Assembly (NCBI GenBank): GCA_902540595.1
Contig: CACBNI010000006.1
Location: forward strand, 16,509-80,508
Origin: an uncultured Pelagibacteraceae bacterium
Lineage (GTDB): Bacteria > Pseudomonadota > Alphaproteobacteria > Pelagibacterales > Pelagibacteraceae
Direction: 5' to 3'
Length of the DNA stretch: 64,000 nt
Shown one piece after another: positions 19,580 through 30,409 of this stretch (its first letter is position 1; the number at the start of each line of letters is the position of its first letter). The position numbers and the translations under genes are program-made. The notes under the pieces are model-generated. The model had not been told where the DNA came from. It ran no database searches and was given only the letters and a program-made list of their open reading frames with translations.

Positions 19580-20278
19580 CTAAATTTTATATAACAAAAA
19601 CTCCTCTTCTCCAGGATTAAAAAGAAATATCTTTTTCCATTTAATTTCGTTCAGTATTAATGAGGTTTTTTCACCTATACACATTAAATTCGTATCCATC
19701 CAAAAACTTTCTAGTTGATGAATTTTGATAAAGTTTAAAAAGCTTGATCCGCTGTTTTGAGAGTAAACATAGACCATATCAGGCATATTTTGTTTTAATT
19801 CTTTAACAAAGTCTTCATTAAAATTATGATTATGGTTGACCCTATAATTTATAATCCTCTTGATACTATAACCTTCTTTTATTAACTGCTGGTCAAGATC
19901 GACTGATATTGTTTCTCCACTCACATAAAGTAACTGACCACTAGATGAATTATGGTTTTGCAAGATTAATTCTTTTAAATTTGAAACATTACCTTCAGCT
20001 GCAATTGTATTTTGAAAACCAAAACTTCTTGCTTTTTTTTCAGTTTCTTCTCCTACACAGAAACATTTGATTGTCTTATTAATTTCATCATGATTTAAAA
20101 ATTTTACAGCATTAGCACTAGTGAAGATAAATCCATTGAAGTCTGCAAAATTTATTTCGTCGTGAACTACTTCCTCAACACTTAATAAAGGAAGGTGGGA
20201 AACTTGATGACCTAAGGATTTGAATTTGACTATCATTTCAGAGCAGTCTTCTAAAGGTCTTGTTAGTAAAATATGCAT
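19580..20278 (-). CDS. hemD: uroporphyrinogen-III synthase
   Basis: LLTRPLEDC; FTSANAVKFL; adjacent to hemC. Confidence 0.8.
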   Translation of the reverse strand: MHILLTRPLEDCSEMIVKFKSLGHQVSHLPLLSVEEVVHDEINFADFNGFIFTSANAVKFLNHDEINKTIKCFCVGEETEKKARSFGFQNTIAAEGNVSNLKELILQNHNSSSGQLLYVSGETISVDLDQQLIKEGYSIKRIINYRVNHNHNFNEDFVKELKQNMPDMVYVYSQNSGSSFLNFIKIHQLESFWMDTNLMCIGEKTSLILNEIKWKKIFLFNPGEEEFLLYKI

Positions 20279-20279
20279 A

Positions 20280-21197
20280 TTATCTTTTATAAGAATTATT
20301 AGATTTTGTTTTTAAAATTTGACCTACTTCTTTGCCAATTTGGCTAAAGTCTTCAACTTTGCCAGTTTTTTTTTCATAATATCTTTTCGAGCCATCTAAA
20401 GAAAATAATTCAGCTTCAACAATAATTTTATCATCTTTTATTATAGAGTGGGCTCCAACTGCGGTTTCGCAGTCGCCTTCCAAAACTTTTAAAATATTTC
20501 TCTCAACATGTGCTCTCATAGATGTTTCGTTATGATTTATTTTTTTTAAAACTGAGATTATTTCCTCATCGTCCTCTCTACATTGAAGTGCAATTATACC
20601 TTGTCCAGCACTTGGAATTATTTTTTCAGGAGAAAATATTTCTGAAATTTCACTGTCAAAATTCAAAAATTTAATTCCTGCATAGGATAAGATTATTGCG
20701 TCATAGGTTCCATCTTTAAGTTTTTTAATTCGTGTATCAACATTCCCTCTAATAAGTTTACATTCAAGATCTGATCTGATTTTTTTAATTTGATATTCTC
20801 TTCTAAAAGATGAGGTTCCAATTATAGAGTTTTTTTTTAATTCATTTAATTTTTGTTTATCCTTTGTGATAAGAATTTCTCTTGCATCGTTTCTTTCTAA
20901 GAATACATCTGTTTTAAGACCTTGAGTTTCAAAAGCTGGCATATCTTTGAGTGCGTGAACTGCAATGTCGATATTTTTATCTTGAAGTTCTTTTTCAATA
21001 TTGCTTGAAAATAATCCTTTACCACCAACTTCTGACAATCTTGTATCCTTAATCTCGTCTCCTTTTGTTTTTATTTTTTTTATTACAACATCTTCATCAA
21101 TTAAATCAGTACTTTTGACAATTTGATCTTTGGCTTTTTGGGCATAAAGCATAGCCAGCTTACTGCCTCTAGAACCAATGATAATTTTACTATTCAT
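20280..21197 (-). CDS. hemC: hydroxymethylbilane synthase
   Basis: IGSRGSKLAMLYA; GKGLFSSNIEKEL; LEGDCETAVGA. Confidence 0.96.
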   Translation of the reverse strand: MNSKIIIGSRGSKLAMLYAQKAKDQIVKSTDLIDEDVVIKKIKTKGDEIKDTRLSEVGGKGLFSSNIEKELQDKNIDIAVHALKDMPAFETQGLKTDVFLERNDAREILITKDKQKLNELKKNSIIGTSSFRREYQIKKIRSDLECKLIRGNVDTRIKKLKDGTYDAIILSYAGIKFLNFDSEISEIFSPEKIIPSAGQGIIALQCREDDEEIISVLKKINHNETSMRAHVERNILKVLEGDCETAVGAHSIIKDDKIIVEAELFSLDGSKRYYEKKTGKVEDFSQIGKEVGQILKTKSNNSYKR

Positions 21198-21253
21198 AAA
21201 TATATTTATTTCTTACTTGTATTGAGATTGTACAATTATTAAAAACTATTTGA

Positions 21254-22327
21254 ATGAGCAAAAAACCCTTAATTCTCGGAATAGAAACGAGCTGTGATGA
21301 GACGGCTGCATCAATTATAACTCAAAATGATCAAGGGAGTCCGGTAGTTTTATCAAGTGTCGTTTCAAGCCAAGTTGAAGTACATAAGGAATTTGGAGGA
21401 GTGGTTCCAGAATTAGCTGCACGAGCACATATTGATAAAATTGATTGGATTGTTCAAAAAGCTATTAATGACAGTGGAAAAAAAATTAATGAAATTGATG
21501 CCGTAGCATCCACTGCAGGACCTGGTTTGATTGTTTGTCTGTCTGTTGGTTTAAGTTTTGGAAAAGCTTTTGCAGCTTCAATAAATAAACCCTTTATAGC
21601 AGTTAACCACTTAGAGGGTCATGCATTAAGTCCTAAGTTGAATTCAAATTTAAACTATCCCTATTTACTTTTGTTGATCTCAGGTGGACATTCACAATTT
21701 TTAAATGTTCAAGGATTAGGAAAATATAAAAGATTAGGCACAACCATTGACGATGCTTTGGGAGAAGCATTTGATAAAACTGCAAAACTTTTAGGTATTG
21801 AATTTCCAGGTGGTCCACAAATTGAAATTTTAGCAAAAAAAGGTGATCCTAATAAATATGATTTACCAAAACCTATTTTTAGTAAAGGTGGTTGTAATTT
21901 GTCTTTTGCTGGTCTTAAAACGGCTGTGTTAAGAATAACTAAAAATATTAAAACAGATCAGGAAAAATTTGATCTAGCTGCATCTTTTCAAAGAACTATA
22001 GAGGAAATTTTATATAAAAAAACTAAAGTTGCTTTTAAAGAATTTGAAAAACAAAATGCTCTAACTGAAAAAAATTTTGTAGTTGCTGGAGGAGTAGCTG
22101 CTAATAAAAATATTAGAAATATGCTAATCAGTTTATGTGAGGAGGAAAATTATCAAAGTATTTTTCCACCAATAGAACTTTGTGGAGATAATGCCGCCAT
22201 GATAGCAATGGTTGGTTTAGAGAAATTTAAATTAAAAGAGTTTAGTCAATTAGATCATCCTGCAAAACCTAGATGGCCCCTTGATGAGAATGCTGCTTTT
22301 TTGAAAGGTGCTGGGGTTCAATTATAA
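21254..22327 (+). CDS. tsaD: tRNA threonylcarbamoyladenosine biosynthesis protein TsaD
   Basis: LGIETSCDETAASI; NHLEGHALS; VAGGVAANKNIR. Confidence 0.97.
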   Translation: MSKKPLILGIETSCDETAASIITQNDQGSPVVLSSVVSSQVEVHKEFGGVVPELAARAHIDKIDWIVQKAINDSGKKINEIDAVASTAGPGLIVCLSVGLSFGKAFAASINKPFIAVNHLEGHALSPKLNSNLNYPYLLLLISGGHSQFLNVQGLGKYKRLGTTIDDALGEAFDKTAKLLGIEFPGGPQIEILAKKGDPNKYDLPKPIFSKGGCNLSFAGLKTAVLRITKNIKTDQEKFDLAASFQRTIEEILYKKTKVAFKEFEKQNALTEKNFVVAGGVAANKNIRNMLISLCEEENYQSIFPPIELCGDNAAMIAMVGLEKFKLKEFSQLDHPAKPRWPLDENAAFLKGAGVQL

Positions 22328-22740
22328 TGCAATACTGGTTAATGAAATCTGAACCAGATGTATGGTCTATTCATCAACAAATAAAGTCAGGTGCCAAAGG
22401 GGCACCGTGGGATGGGGTAAGAAATTATCAAGCTGCAAAAAATTTAAAGTCAATGAAAAAAGGTGACCTTTGTTTTTTTTATCATTCAAATATTGGTAAA
22501 GAAATTGTAGGTATTGTTGAGGTCATTAAAGAGCACTACTTAGACAAAACTGATAAAAGTGGGCGCTTTGTTGCTGTTACGGTTAAGTTTAAAAAGAAAC
22601 TAGCAAAACCAGTTACCTTAGAAGAGATAAAAAAACATAAGGAATTAGGCGATTTAGCGTTGATTAAACAGAGCAGACTATCTGTAATGCCAATCGATTA
22701 TAAAAGCTGGAAAATCATAAATAACATGAGTAGAATTTAA
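22327..22740 (+). CDS. EVE domain protein
   Basis: YWLMKSEPDVWSI; WDGVRNYQAAKNLKSMKKGDLCFFYHS. Confidence 0.93.
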   Translation: MQYWLMKSEPDVWSIHQQIKSGAKGAPWDGVRNYQAAKNLKSMKKGDLCFFYHSNIGKEIVGIVEVIKEHYLDKTDKSGRFVAVTVKFKKKLAKPVTLEEIKKHKELGDLALIKQSRLSVMPIDYKSWKIINNMSRI

Positions 22741-22755
22741 AAAAAAAATTTACAC

Positions 22756-24840
22756 ATGCCTAAAAAAAAGAAAAAAAAACCTAAAGTAAAAAAAAAATCT
22801 TCTAAAAAAGTTAAGAAAAGAACTAAAGTAAAAAAGGTTTCAAACAAAATCAAAAAAAAAACAAAAAGCAAAAAGAAGACTAAAAAAGAGAATGGTTCTT
22901 CTCCTCCTGAAATAGTTATAAAAACTAAACCAGAATGGGTAAAAGCAAGTTTAGCAAATAAAAGTAAGTACCAACAAAAATATTCACAATCTATCAAAAG
23001 TAACGATGATTTTTGGAGAAAAGAAGGAAAAAGAATTACTTGGATAAAACCTTATAAAAAAATTAAAGATGTTAAATACAGCACTAAAGAAGTAAAAATT
23101 AAATGGTATGAAGATGGAACTTTGAATGCTTCAGCTAACTGTATTGATAGACATTTAAAAGATAAAAAAGATAAAACTGCAATTATTTGGGTTGGCGATG
23201 ATCCGAAAGATAGTCAAAAAATAACTTATAAACAATTACACCAAAAAGTTTCCAAAGCTGCAAATGGTTTAAAAAAACTTGGAATTAAAAAAGGAGATCG
23301 TGTTACAATTTATTTAACCATGATCCCAGAGCTTGCAATTTTAATGCTGGCATGTGTTAGAATTGGAGCAGTCCATTCAATTATATTTGGTGGTTTTTCT
23401 GCAGAATCGATTTCGGGAAGAGTAAATGATTGCGAGTCTGAATATATAATCACTGCTGATGAGGGAGTTAGAGGAGGAAAAACTATTCCACTAAAATATA
23501 CAACTGATGAAGCTCTAACAAGTTGTCCAAATGTAAAAAAATGTATTGTAGTTAAACGAACAGGAAATTACATCAATTGGAATGAGGAAAGAGATGTTTG
23601 GTATCATGATTTAATTAAAGATGTTTCAAATCATTGTGAACCTGAAGAAATGAATGCTGAGGATCCTTTATTTATTTTATATACCTCAGGATCAACTGGT
23701 AAACCAAAAGGAGTTCTTCATACTACGGGTGGGTATATGGTATATGCATCAATGACCCATCAATATATTTTTAACTATAAGCCAAAAGATATTTATTGGT
23801 GTACTGCTGATATTGGATGGGTAACGGGTCATAGTTATATTATTTATGGACCCCTTGCTAATGGTGCTACAACAATAATGTTTGAGGGAATTCCTAATTA
23901 TCCTGACACTTCAAGGTGGTGGCAGATCGTTGATAAATATAAAGTAAATATCTTCTATACCGCTCCTACAGCAATCAGAGCTTTAATGCGTGAAGGTGAT
24001 AAACCGGTTAAAAAAACCTCTAGAAAGTCTCTTAAGTTGCTTGGTACTGTTGGTGAACCGATTAATCCAGAGGCTTGGATGTGGTATTACAAAACAGTTG
24101 GGAACTCAAAGTCTCCTATTGTAGATACTTGGTGGCAAACGGAAACAGGTGGAATACTAATAGCTCCTCAAACTGGAGCTATTCCATTAAAACCTGGTTC
24201 AGCTACAAAACCGTTCTATGGAATTAAGCCTGTTATCGTTGATAAAAACGGCAAAGAGATAAAAGGCGCTGGCGAAGGAAGGCTTTGTATTGCTCAATCA
24301 TGGCCAGGTCAAATGAGAACTGTTTATGGAGACCATCAAAGATTTATCGACACTTATTTTTCTCAGTTTAATGGTAAATATTTTACTGGGGATGGCTGTA
24401 GGAGAGATAAAGATGGATATTACTGGATCACAGGACGAGTTGATGATGTAATTATTGTATCTGGACATAATCTAGGTACTGCTGAGATTGAAAGTGCATT
24501 TGTTGCTCATCCAAAAGTTGCTGAAGCAGCTGTAGTTGGTTATCCACACGATATTAAAGGAAATGGTTTGTATTGTTATGTCACTTTAAATGCAGGAGAA
24601 ACTGAAAATGGAGATCTTGAAAGAGATTTAAAACTTTGGGTCAGAAAACAAATTGGGCCTCTAGCAACTCCTGACTTAATACACTTTACTCCGGGTCTTC
24701 CAAAAACTAGATCAGGTAAAATAATGAGAAGGATTTTGAGAAAAATTGCTGCAAACGAGCATGGACAATTAGGTGACACCACTACTTTAGCTGATCCAAG
24801 TGTTGTCGAAAGCTTAGTCGATAATAGAAAAAATATTTAA
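22756..24840 (+). CDS. acs: acetyl-CoA synthetase with Lys-rich N-terminal extension
   Basis: [45 protein letters not shown]. Confidence 0.96.
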   Translation: MPKKKKKKPKVKKKSSKKVKKRTKVKKVSNKIKKKTKSKKKTKKENGSSPPEIVIKTKPEWVKASLANKSKYQQKYSQSIKSNDDFWRKEGKRITWIKPYKKIKDVKYSTKEVKIKWYEDGTLNASANCIDRHLKDKKDKTAIIWVGDDPKDSQKITYKQLHQKVSKAANGLKKLGIKKGDRVTIYLTMIPELAILMLACVRIGAVHSIIFGGFSAESISGRVNDCESEYIITADEGVRGGKTIPLKYTTDEALTSCPNVKKCIVVKRTGNYINWNEERDVWYHDLIKDVSNHCEPEEMNAEDPLFILYTSGSTGKPKGVLHTTGGYMVYASMTHQYIFNYKPKDIYWCTADIGWVTGHSYIIYGPLANGATTIMFEGIPNYPDTSRWWQIVDKYKVNIFYTAPTAIRALMREGDKPVKKTSRKSLKLLGTVGEPINPEAWMWYYKTVGNSKSPIVDTWWQTETGGILIAPQTGAIPLKPGSATKPFYGIKPVIVDKNGKEIKGAGEGRLCIAQSWPGQMRTVYGDHQRFIDTYFSQFNGKYFTGDGCRRDKDGYYWITGRVDDVIIVSGHNLGTAEIESAFVAHPKVAEAAVVGYPHDIKGNGLYCYVTLNAGETENGDLERDLKLWVRKQIGPLATPDLIHFTPGLPKTRSGKIMRRILRKIAANEHGQLGDTTTLADPSVVESLVDNRKNI

Positions 24841-25481
24841 AACTGAACTAAGTTCTGAAATTCTTGTTTAATTACATCCCACTTTAATATCATAGAGTTT
24901 AGGACAATTTTACGATCTAAGGTTTTTAACTCTTCAGCAATTGGTGCCCATTTATACAATGAGAGTGCGCTTGGATTAAACGGTAGATCTGTATGATAAG
25001 TATCCCAGTTAATATTTTGAAATCTATCTTCAAAATCAATTCTAGCCTGGTCAACAACGTCTAATGGCATTTTATTCGAAATTTCATCATCTAAAATTTT
25101 ATTAAAAATCTCTTTTGCTTTATCAGTGTCTTGAAAATTGAAATTAACCCTCAAATAAGAGAAAGTATAAAGAGATAAATCTTGAAGTGCCACAGAATAA
25201 ATATTCCATTTCGCAAGATTAACTGAGCCCATAAACTTATCATTTTCAAAATGAAGAACATACCGAGTTCCCATTCGAGTTTTTAAATAATTATACAAAG
25301 TTACTTGGGTTACCCATGCAGATTTAGTTTGAATAAAAGTTTCAAGTTCATCTAAATTCTTAATTTTTTTTTTTGGAATAAACGCTTTAAACATTGCTAA
25401 CAAATATGTCTTAAAATCCGTTGCTGTTAGATCTTTCCAAGTTAACTTGTATTTTGACATAATCTGAGCCGTATGTGGCAT
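24837..25481 (-). CDS. hypothetical protein (likely start [10 protein letters not shown])
   Basis: Long ORF convergent with acs; no family recognised. Confidence 0.65.
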   Translation of the reverse strand: MPHTAQIMSKYKLTWKDLTATDFKTYLLAMFKAFIPKKKIKNLDELETFIQTKSAWVTQVTLYNYLKTRMGTRYVLHFENDKFMGSVNLAKWNIYSVALQDLSLYTFSYLRVNFNFQDTDKAKEIFNKILDDEISNKMPLDVVDQARIDFEDRFQNINWDTYHTDLPFNPSALSLYKWAPIAEELKTLDRKIVLNSMILKWDVIKQEFQNLVQF

Positions 25482-25594
25482 TTATACCCTAAAAAAGTCA
25501 GTAAATAAGTACCTATTATGGTTAAATTTAGGTCTTTTCAAAAGCCTCATAATGGTTATGGTTTTGCCAGTTATAACTAAATAGAGAGGTAAAT

Positions 25595-25855
25595 ATGTCA
25601 AATCAAGAAAAACATTGGGAGAAATCCAGAGGTTTGCTGATGATAACGTTAGCAATCTGGTTTGTATTCTCAATTGGCATCTTCCTTTTTGGAGCTGAAA
25701 TGAACGAGGTCACAGGACCTTTCGGTTATCCGTGGACATATTGGTTTACGTGTCAGGGATCTCTTGGAGCATTTGTAATCCTTATTTTCTGGTTTGCGAA
25801 TAGACAAGAAAAGATCGACGAAGAGTTCGGCTTTAGCGAAAGAGAGGATGAATAA
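25595..25855 (+). CDS. DUF4212 sodium/substrate symporter small subunit
   Basis: GPFGYPWTYWFTCQGSLGAFVILIFWFANRQEKIDEEFG; directly upstream of the symporter. Confidence 0.9.
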   Translation: MSNQEKHWEKSRGLLMITLAIWFVFSIGIFLFGAEMNEVTGPFGYPWTYWFTCQGSLGAFVILIFWFANRQEKIDEEFGFSEREDE

Positions 25856-27666
25856 TGAAAAGTACTAATTTCATTGATAACTTGCCTAAAGTTTATGGAA
25901 TCTATACCGGAGGGTTTATAGGTTTTATAATTTTAATGGCAATTGCAGAGCAGATGGGTATGACTGCGAAGGCGATCGGTATCGCTTTTGTAGCATTTAC
26001 TGTATTCATCTATGCATTAATCGGTTGGCTATCAAGAACAGCCCAAGCGGATGCATATTACGTAGCTGGAAGACAGGTACCAACAGTATTCAACGGAATG
26101 GCCACAGCAGCAGACTGGATGTCTGGTGCTTCATTCGTTGCAATGGCTGGAGGTATTTACTTTAAAGGTTACGGTTATATGGCTCTACTTGTAGGTTGGA
26201 CTGGTGGTTACGTGTTAGTTGCATCTTTATTAGCACCTTACTTAAGAAAATTTGGCTGTTACACAGTTCCAGATTTTATAGGTACAAGATACGGTGGTAA
26301 TTTGGCTAGGTTTAGTGCGGTAGTGGTTTTAACCGTTGCTTCATTTACTTATGTAACAGCACAAATTAACGCTACAGGTACTATTGCATCTGTTGCACTT
26401 GATATCCCATTCCAATACGCAGTTTATATTGGACTAATAAGTATTTTATTATGTTCAATGTTAGGTGGTATGAGAGGGGTAACTTGGACACAGGTTGCGC
26501 AATATATTGTACTAATTATAGCTTACTTGCTTCCAGTATTCTGGATCAGTAACAAAATAGGTGCGGGTTTCTTCCCTCACTTTATGTTAGCTGATGAAGT
26601 AGCTAGAATTGGTGAGTTAGAAGCACAGTTTGGTTTTGTTAAAAACTCAGCTGCTGATCTAGCAACGGTACCTAAAGGCTTAGCAGGAATAACTAAGGCT
26701 CACTCTGCAGTTAACGCTTCACCTTGGGCATTTATTTCATTAGCACTGGCGATGATGATGGGAACAGCATCATTACCTCACGTGATGATGAGATACTTTA
26801 CTACTCCAAGTGTAAAAGCAGCTAGAAAATCAGTAGGTTGGTCACTATTTTTTATCTTCCTACTTTATTCTTCTGCTCCAATGTTAGCTACACTATCTAA
26901 ATTATCTTTGTTAGATCCGAATTTATCTACGGGTATTATCGGTAAATCAGTAGCAGAGGTTCAAGCGATAGATTGGTATCAAAACTGGAATACAGCAAAC
27001 CTAATGTTTATCAGCGACTTTAATGGAAATGGAACAGTTGAATTAAACGAGTTCTTCATGGGTGGTAAAGCCGTTGTATTAGCAACACCAGAGATAGCTG
27101 GATTACCTTACGTAATCTCAGGTCTGGTTGCCGCTGGAGGTATGGCAGCTGCCATGTCAACAGCCGATGGTTTGATTCTAGCAATTGCAAATGCTATATC
27201 ACATGATGTTTACTATAAGATCATTGATCCAAAAGCGGAAACTGCAAAACGACTAGTTGTTGCAAGGGTATTGCTTGTAGTAATTGGTTTTGCTGGAGCA
27301 ACTATTGCGGCAATGGAGATCCAAGGTATCTTAGGTTCGGTTATCTGGGCATTTGATTTTGCAATGTCAGGATTGTTCTTCCCACTTGTACTTGGTGTAT
27401 GGTGGAAGAGAGCTAACAGACAAGGTGCTATTGCTGGTATGTTAGGAGGTCTAGCTGCTGGTACTTGGTACTTAGTTTGGGTACGAACTGGTGGAAGTGG
27501 ATTCCTAGGAATTACTCAATTAACATTTGGTATCTTCGGATCAGCTGTTAGTTTGGTTGCGATGGTGGTTGTGAGTTTAATGACTCAAGAGCCAGACAAA
27601 GCAACTCAAAAAATGGTTGATGAAGTACGTGTACCAAGTGGTAAAACAATTCTTGGAAAACAGTAA
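25855..27666 (+). CDS. sodium:solute symporter (VC_2705-like/ActP-related)
   Basis: YYVAGRQVPTVFNGMATAADWMSGASFVAMAG; LPHVMMRYFTTP. Confidence 0.92.
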   Translation: MKSTNFIDNLPKVYGIYTGGFIGFIILMAIAEQMGMTAKAIGIAFVAFTVFIYALIGWLSRTAQADAYYVAGRQVPTVFNGMATAADWMSGASFVAMAGGIYFKGYGYMALLVGWTGGYVLVASLLAPYLRKFGCYTVPDFIGTRYGGNLARFSAVVVLTVASFTYVTAQINATGTIASVALDIPFQYAVYIGLISILLCSMLGGMRGVTWTQVAQYIVLIIAYLLPVFWISNKIGAGFFPHFMLADEVARIGELEAQFGFVKNSAADLATVPKGLAGITKAHSAVNASPWAFISLALAMMMGTASLPHVMMRYFTTPSVKAARKSVGWSLFFIFLLYSSAPMLATLSKLSLLDPNLSTGIIGKSVAEVQAIDWYQNWNTANLMFISDFNGNGTVELNEFFMGGKAVVLATPEIAGLPYVISGLVAAGGMAAAMSTADGLILAIANAISHDVYYKIIDPKAETAKRLVVARVLLVVIGFAGATIAAMEIQGILGSVIWAFDFAMSGLFFPLVLGVWWKRANRQGAIAGMLGGLAAGTWYLVWVRTGGSGFLGITQLTFGIFGSAVSLVAMVVVSLMTQEPDKATQKMVDEVRVPSGKTILGKQ

Positions 27667-27677
27667 ATAAACTTTAT

Positions 27678-27710
27678 AAGGGGCGATTAATTTCGCCCCT
27701 TTTCTTTCTT
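27678..27710 (+). terminator. Rho-independent terminator after symporter
   Basis: 9-bp stem AAGGGGCGA/TCGCCCCTT, 6-nt loop, then TCTTTCTTTTC. Confidence 0.85.
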
Positions 27711-27734
27711 TTCAATTTCAAATATAAATCTTAA

Positions 27735-28091
27735 ATGTCAGCAAACTTTCACCCGTTTATATATTTTATTGATTATTTCTTTGGCATAATCATGTGGACA
27801 CTGATCGGTAGAGTTGCAATGAACATCTTTCAAAGAGAAGACTCTGAATTTTTTTTTATGAGGGTCTTTGTTAAATATACAAATCCTTTAATCAGACTAT
27901 TTAAGCCTCTGACCCCATCGTTCATTATTGGGCCTTTGGTACCTTTATATGTGGCTTGGTTTTTTTATATGATTAGATTTTATTTAATGCCTTGGATCTT
28001 GGGCTATTCTGTTATGGGGATGCTATCATTTCCTCTCGAAAGTGAAATATCGAGACAAATTTATCAATTTTTTGATTCAATTAAATTTTAA
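27735..28091 (+). CDS. hypothetical membrane protein (YggT-like)
   Basis: TNPLIRLFKPLTPSFIIGPLVPLY pattern. Confidence 0.55.
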   Translation: MSANFHPFIYFIDYFFGIIMWTLIGRVAMNIFQREDSEFFFMRVFVKYTNPLIRLFKPLTPSFIIGPLVPLYVAWFFYMIRFYLMPWILGYSVMGMLSFPLESEISRQIYQFFDSIKF

Positions 28092-28119
28092 AAATTGATA
28101 CTAGTAAATCTAGCTATCA

Positions 28120-28779
28120 ATGAAAAATATACAAATTTCACCGTCAATTTTATCTGCTGATTTTAGTCAATTAGGTATTGAAATTAAAAGATTAGAAGAA
28201 GGTGGTGCTGATATGATCCATGTTGATGTCATGGATGGTCATTTTGTTCCAAATCTAACCATTGGTCCCCCAGTTATTAAAGCCCTTCGAAAGCACTGCT
28301 CTTTAAAGTTTGATGTACACTTGATGATTTCACCGGTGCATAAATACATAGAAGCGTATGCAGACGCAGGAGCAGATATCATTACAATTCACCCAGAAGC
28401 AACTCAAAACTTGAGAGAATCAATTAAAACGATTAAAGATTTAAAAAAGAAGGTCGGAGTTTCTCTTAATCCAGAGTCGAAAATTGAACTAATTACTGAA
28501 TTTTTAGATCAAATAGATTTGGTTTTAATCATGAGTGTTAATCCAGGTTTTGGAGGTCAAAAATTTATGCCAGAGGTTCTAGATAAAATTAAACAGCTTA
28601 AAAAAATTCAACGAGAAAAAAATTTGAATTTTGATATTGAAATAGATGGTGGAATAAATTTTGAAAATTGCAAAATTGCTATTGATGCTGGAGCAAATAT
28701 TCTTGTTTCAGGTACAACCGTATTCAAAAGTAATGACGGAGATATAAAAAAGAATATTGATTTATTAAAACTAAAATAA
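28120..28779 (+). CDS. rpe: ribulose-phosphate 3-epimerase
   Basis: SPSILSADF; HVDVMDGHFVPNLTIGP; MSVNPGFGGQKF. Confidence 0.97.
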   Translation: MKNIQISPSILSADFSQLGIEIKRLEEGGADMIHVDVMDGHFVPNLTIGPPVIKALRKHCSLKFDVHLMISPVHKYIEAYADAGADIITIHPEATQNLRESIKTIKDLKKKVGVSLNPESKIELITEFLDQIDLVLIMSVNPGFGGQKFMPEVLDKIKQLKKIQREKNLNFDIEIDGGINFENCKIAIDAGANILVSGTTVFKSNDGDIKKNIDLLKLK

Positions 28780-28783
28780 GTTA

Positions 28784-30409
28784 ATGATTAATGCAAATTC
28801 CTTAGGTTTTTTTGGCCAATTTTATTTTGGTTTAAAAGATAATTTTAAAAAAATTTATCAAAATTCTAATCTTTACGAAAAAAAAATTTCAAAAACTTTC
28901 GACAATTATTTTCAATACAAACCAAGTCCCTACCTTCTCTCTTCAATTATAAAATATCAAAATAAAAAATATCGAATTGAAGATTTTGCTGTTGAGTCTA
29001 TTTGGCAAAACAAAATGAAATCAAAAGACTACGAAAAATTAAATAATTTTTTTTGGTTTTTCAGTCTTGATTTAAAATCTTCAAAAGAAACTACACAGTC
29101 AGTCATCAAAAATTGGGTAAAAGAGAATAGTAAATATAACAAAGATAGTTGGGAATTTGATTTAACTGCTAAAAGAATAATTGCGTGGCTATCCAATCAC
29201 CAGCTTACCTATCAAGACAGTGACAAAGAATATCGTTTAATGTTCGATCACATGATTCAAAAACAAACTAATCATTTATTAAGTGATATTAGATCCTCAA
29301 ATACATTGGAAAATAAATTAATTGGTTGTTCTGCTATAATTTTAGCTGGCTTAGCTTATAAAAATGAAAAAAACTATCTTGAAAGCGGATTGGGTATTTT
29401 AAAAAATATAATTAAATCCTCAATTGACAACCAGGGCTTTACAAAATCGAGAAATATTAGACAATTAATTTTTTATCTAAAATATTTTATTATTATAAGA
29501 GAGTGGTTCAAAGAATCTCAAAATGTCATTCCAGAATATATAGATGAAACAATATTTTATTTAGGGTCAAGCTATGCATTTATCTGGAAAAATATCGGAA
29601 CCGACATTTTCTTCAATGGTAATTATCATTCAGAAAATAAGAATTTTGATCAATACTTAAAAAGATTTAGTTATACTTTTAAAAATGAAGTGAACGAACT
29701 TGCTGGATACGCCATTCTGAAAAATAAAAAAATTATTTTAGCAATGGATGTTGGTTCAAGTCCAAACAAAAATTTTTCTATGGATTATCAATACGGCGCC
29801 CTATCTTTTGAAATATTTTCAAATCAAAAAAGATTAATAACCAATGCAGGATATTTCTTGAACAAAAATAATAAACTAAATAAATTGTCTAAAAGCACTG
29901 CCCTTCATAGCACATTGATCGTCGAAGATTTTTCTTCATGCTCTTCCCAAAAAATGAATGATAATATTTTAGTAGAAAAAGGACTTAAGGTTTCAAAAAA
30001 GAATATTGTAAATGAAAAAAATTATTGGAAAATTTCTGGCTCACATGACGGATATTTACAAAAATTTGGAACAATTCATGAAAGAGAAATTGAATTTTAT
30101 CCAGAACAAAATAAATTTATTGGATCTGATAAAATATTAAGAAAAAATCCTAATAAAGAAATAAAATTTGATATTAGATTTCATCTTGATCCAAATTCTA
30201 AAGTGATGAAAACTCAAGACAATAAATCTATACTCATTGAATTAGGAGATGAAGGTTGGAGATTCAGTTGTGATAATTTTGATATAAGTATTGATAATAG
30301 CCTATATTTCGGTCATAAAAATTCATACAAAGATAATCAAAATATTTTTATTTCTGGAATGAACAAGGAAAATGAGCAAATTATAAAATGGCAAATAATT
30401 AAATTATAA
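28784..30409 (+). CDS. heparinase II/III family protein
   Basis: FEFDLTAKRIIAWLSNHQ; position upstream of purH; beta-rich C-terminus. Confidence 0.75.
   Translation: MINANSLGFFGQFYFGLKDNFKKIYQNSNLYEKKISKTFDNYFQYKPSPYLLSSIIKYQNKKYRIEDFAVESIWQNKMKSKDYEKLNNFFWFFSLDLKSSKETTQSVIKNWVKENSKYNKDSWEFDLTAKRIIAWLSNHQLTYQDSDKEYRLMFDHMIQKQTNHLLSDIRSSNTLENKLIGCSAIILAGLAYKNEKNYLESGLGILKNIIKSSIDNQGFTKSRNIRQLIFYLKYFIIIREWFKESQNVIPEYIDETIFYLGSSYAFIWKNIGTDIFFNGNYHSENKNFDQYLKRFSYTFKNEVNELAGYAILKNKKIILAMDVGSSPNKNFSMDYQYGALSFEIFSNQKRLITNAGYFLNKNNKLNKLSKSTALHSTLIVEDFSSCSSQKMNDNILVEKGLKVSKKNIVNEKNYWKISGSHDGYLQKFGTIHEREIEFYPEQNKFIGSDKILRKNPNKEIKFDIRFHLDPNSKVMKTQDNKSILIELGDEGWRFSCDNFDISIDNSLYFGHKNSYKDNQNIFISGMNKENEQIIKWQIIKL

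Noticed and set aside
22737-22997. 86-aa minus-strand ORF rich in Phe/Leu
   Set aside because: Antisense reflection of the lysine-rich Acs N-terminus; AAA/AAG codons read as Phe/Leu on the opposite strand.
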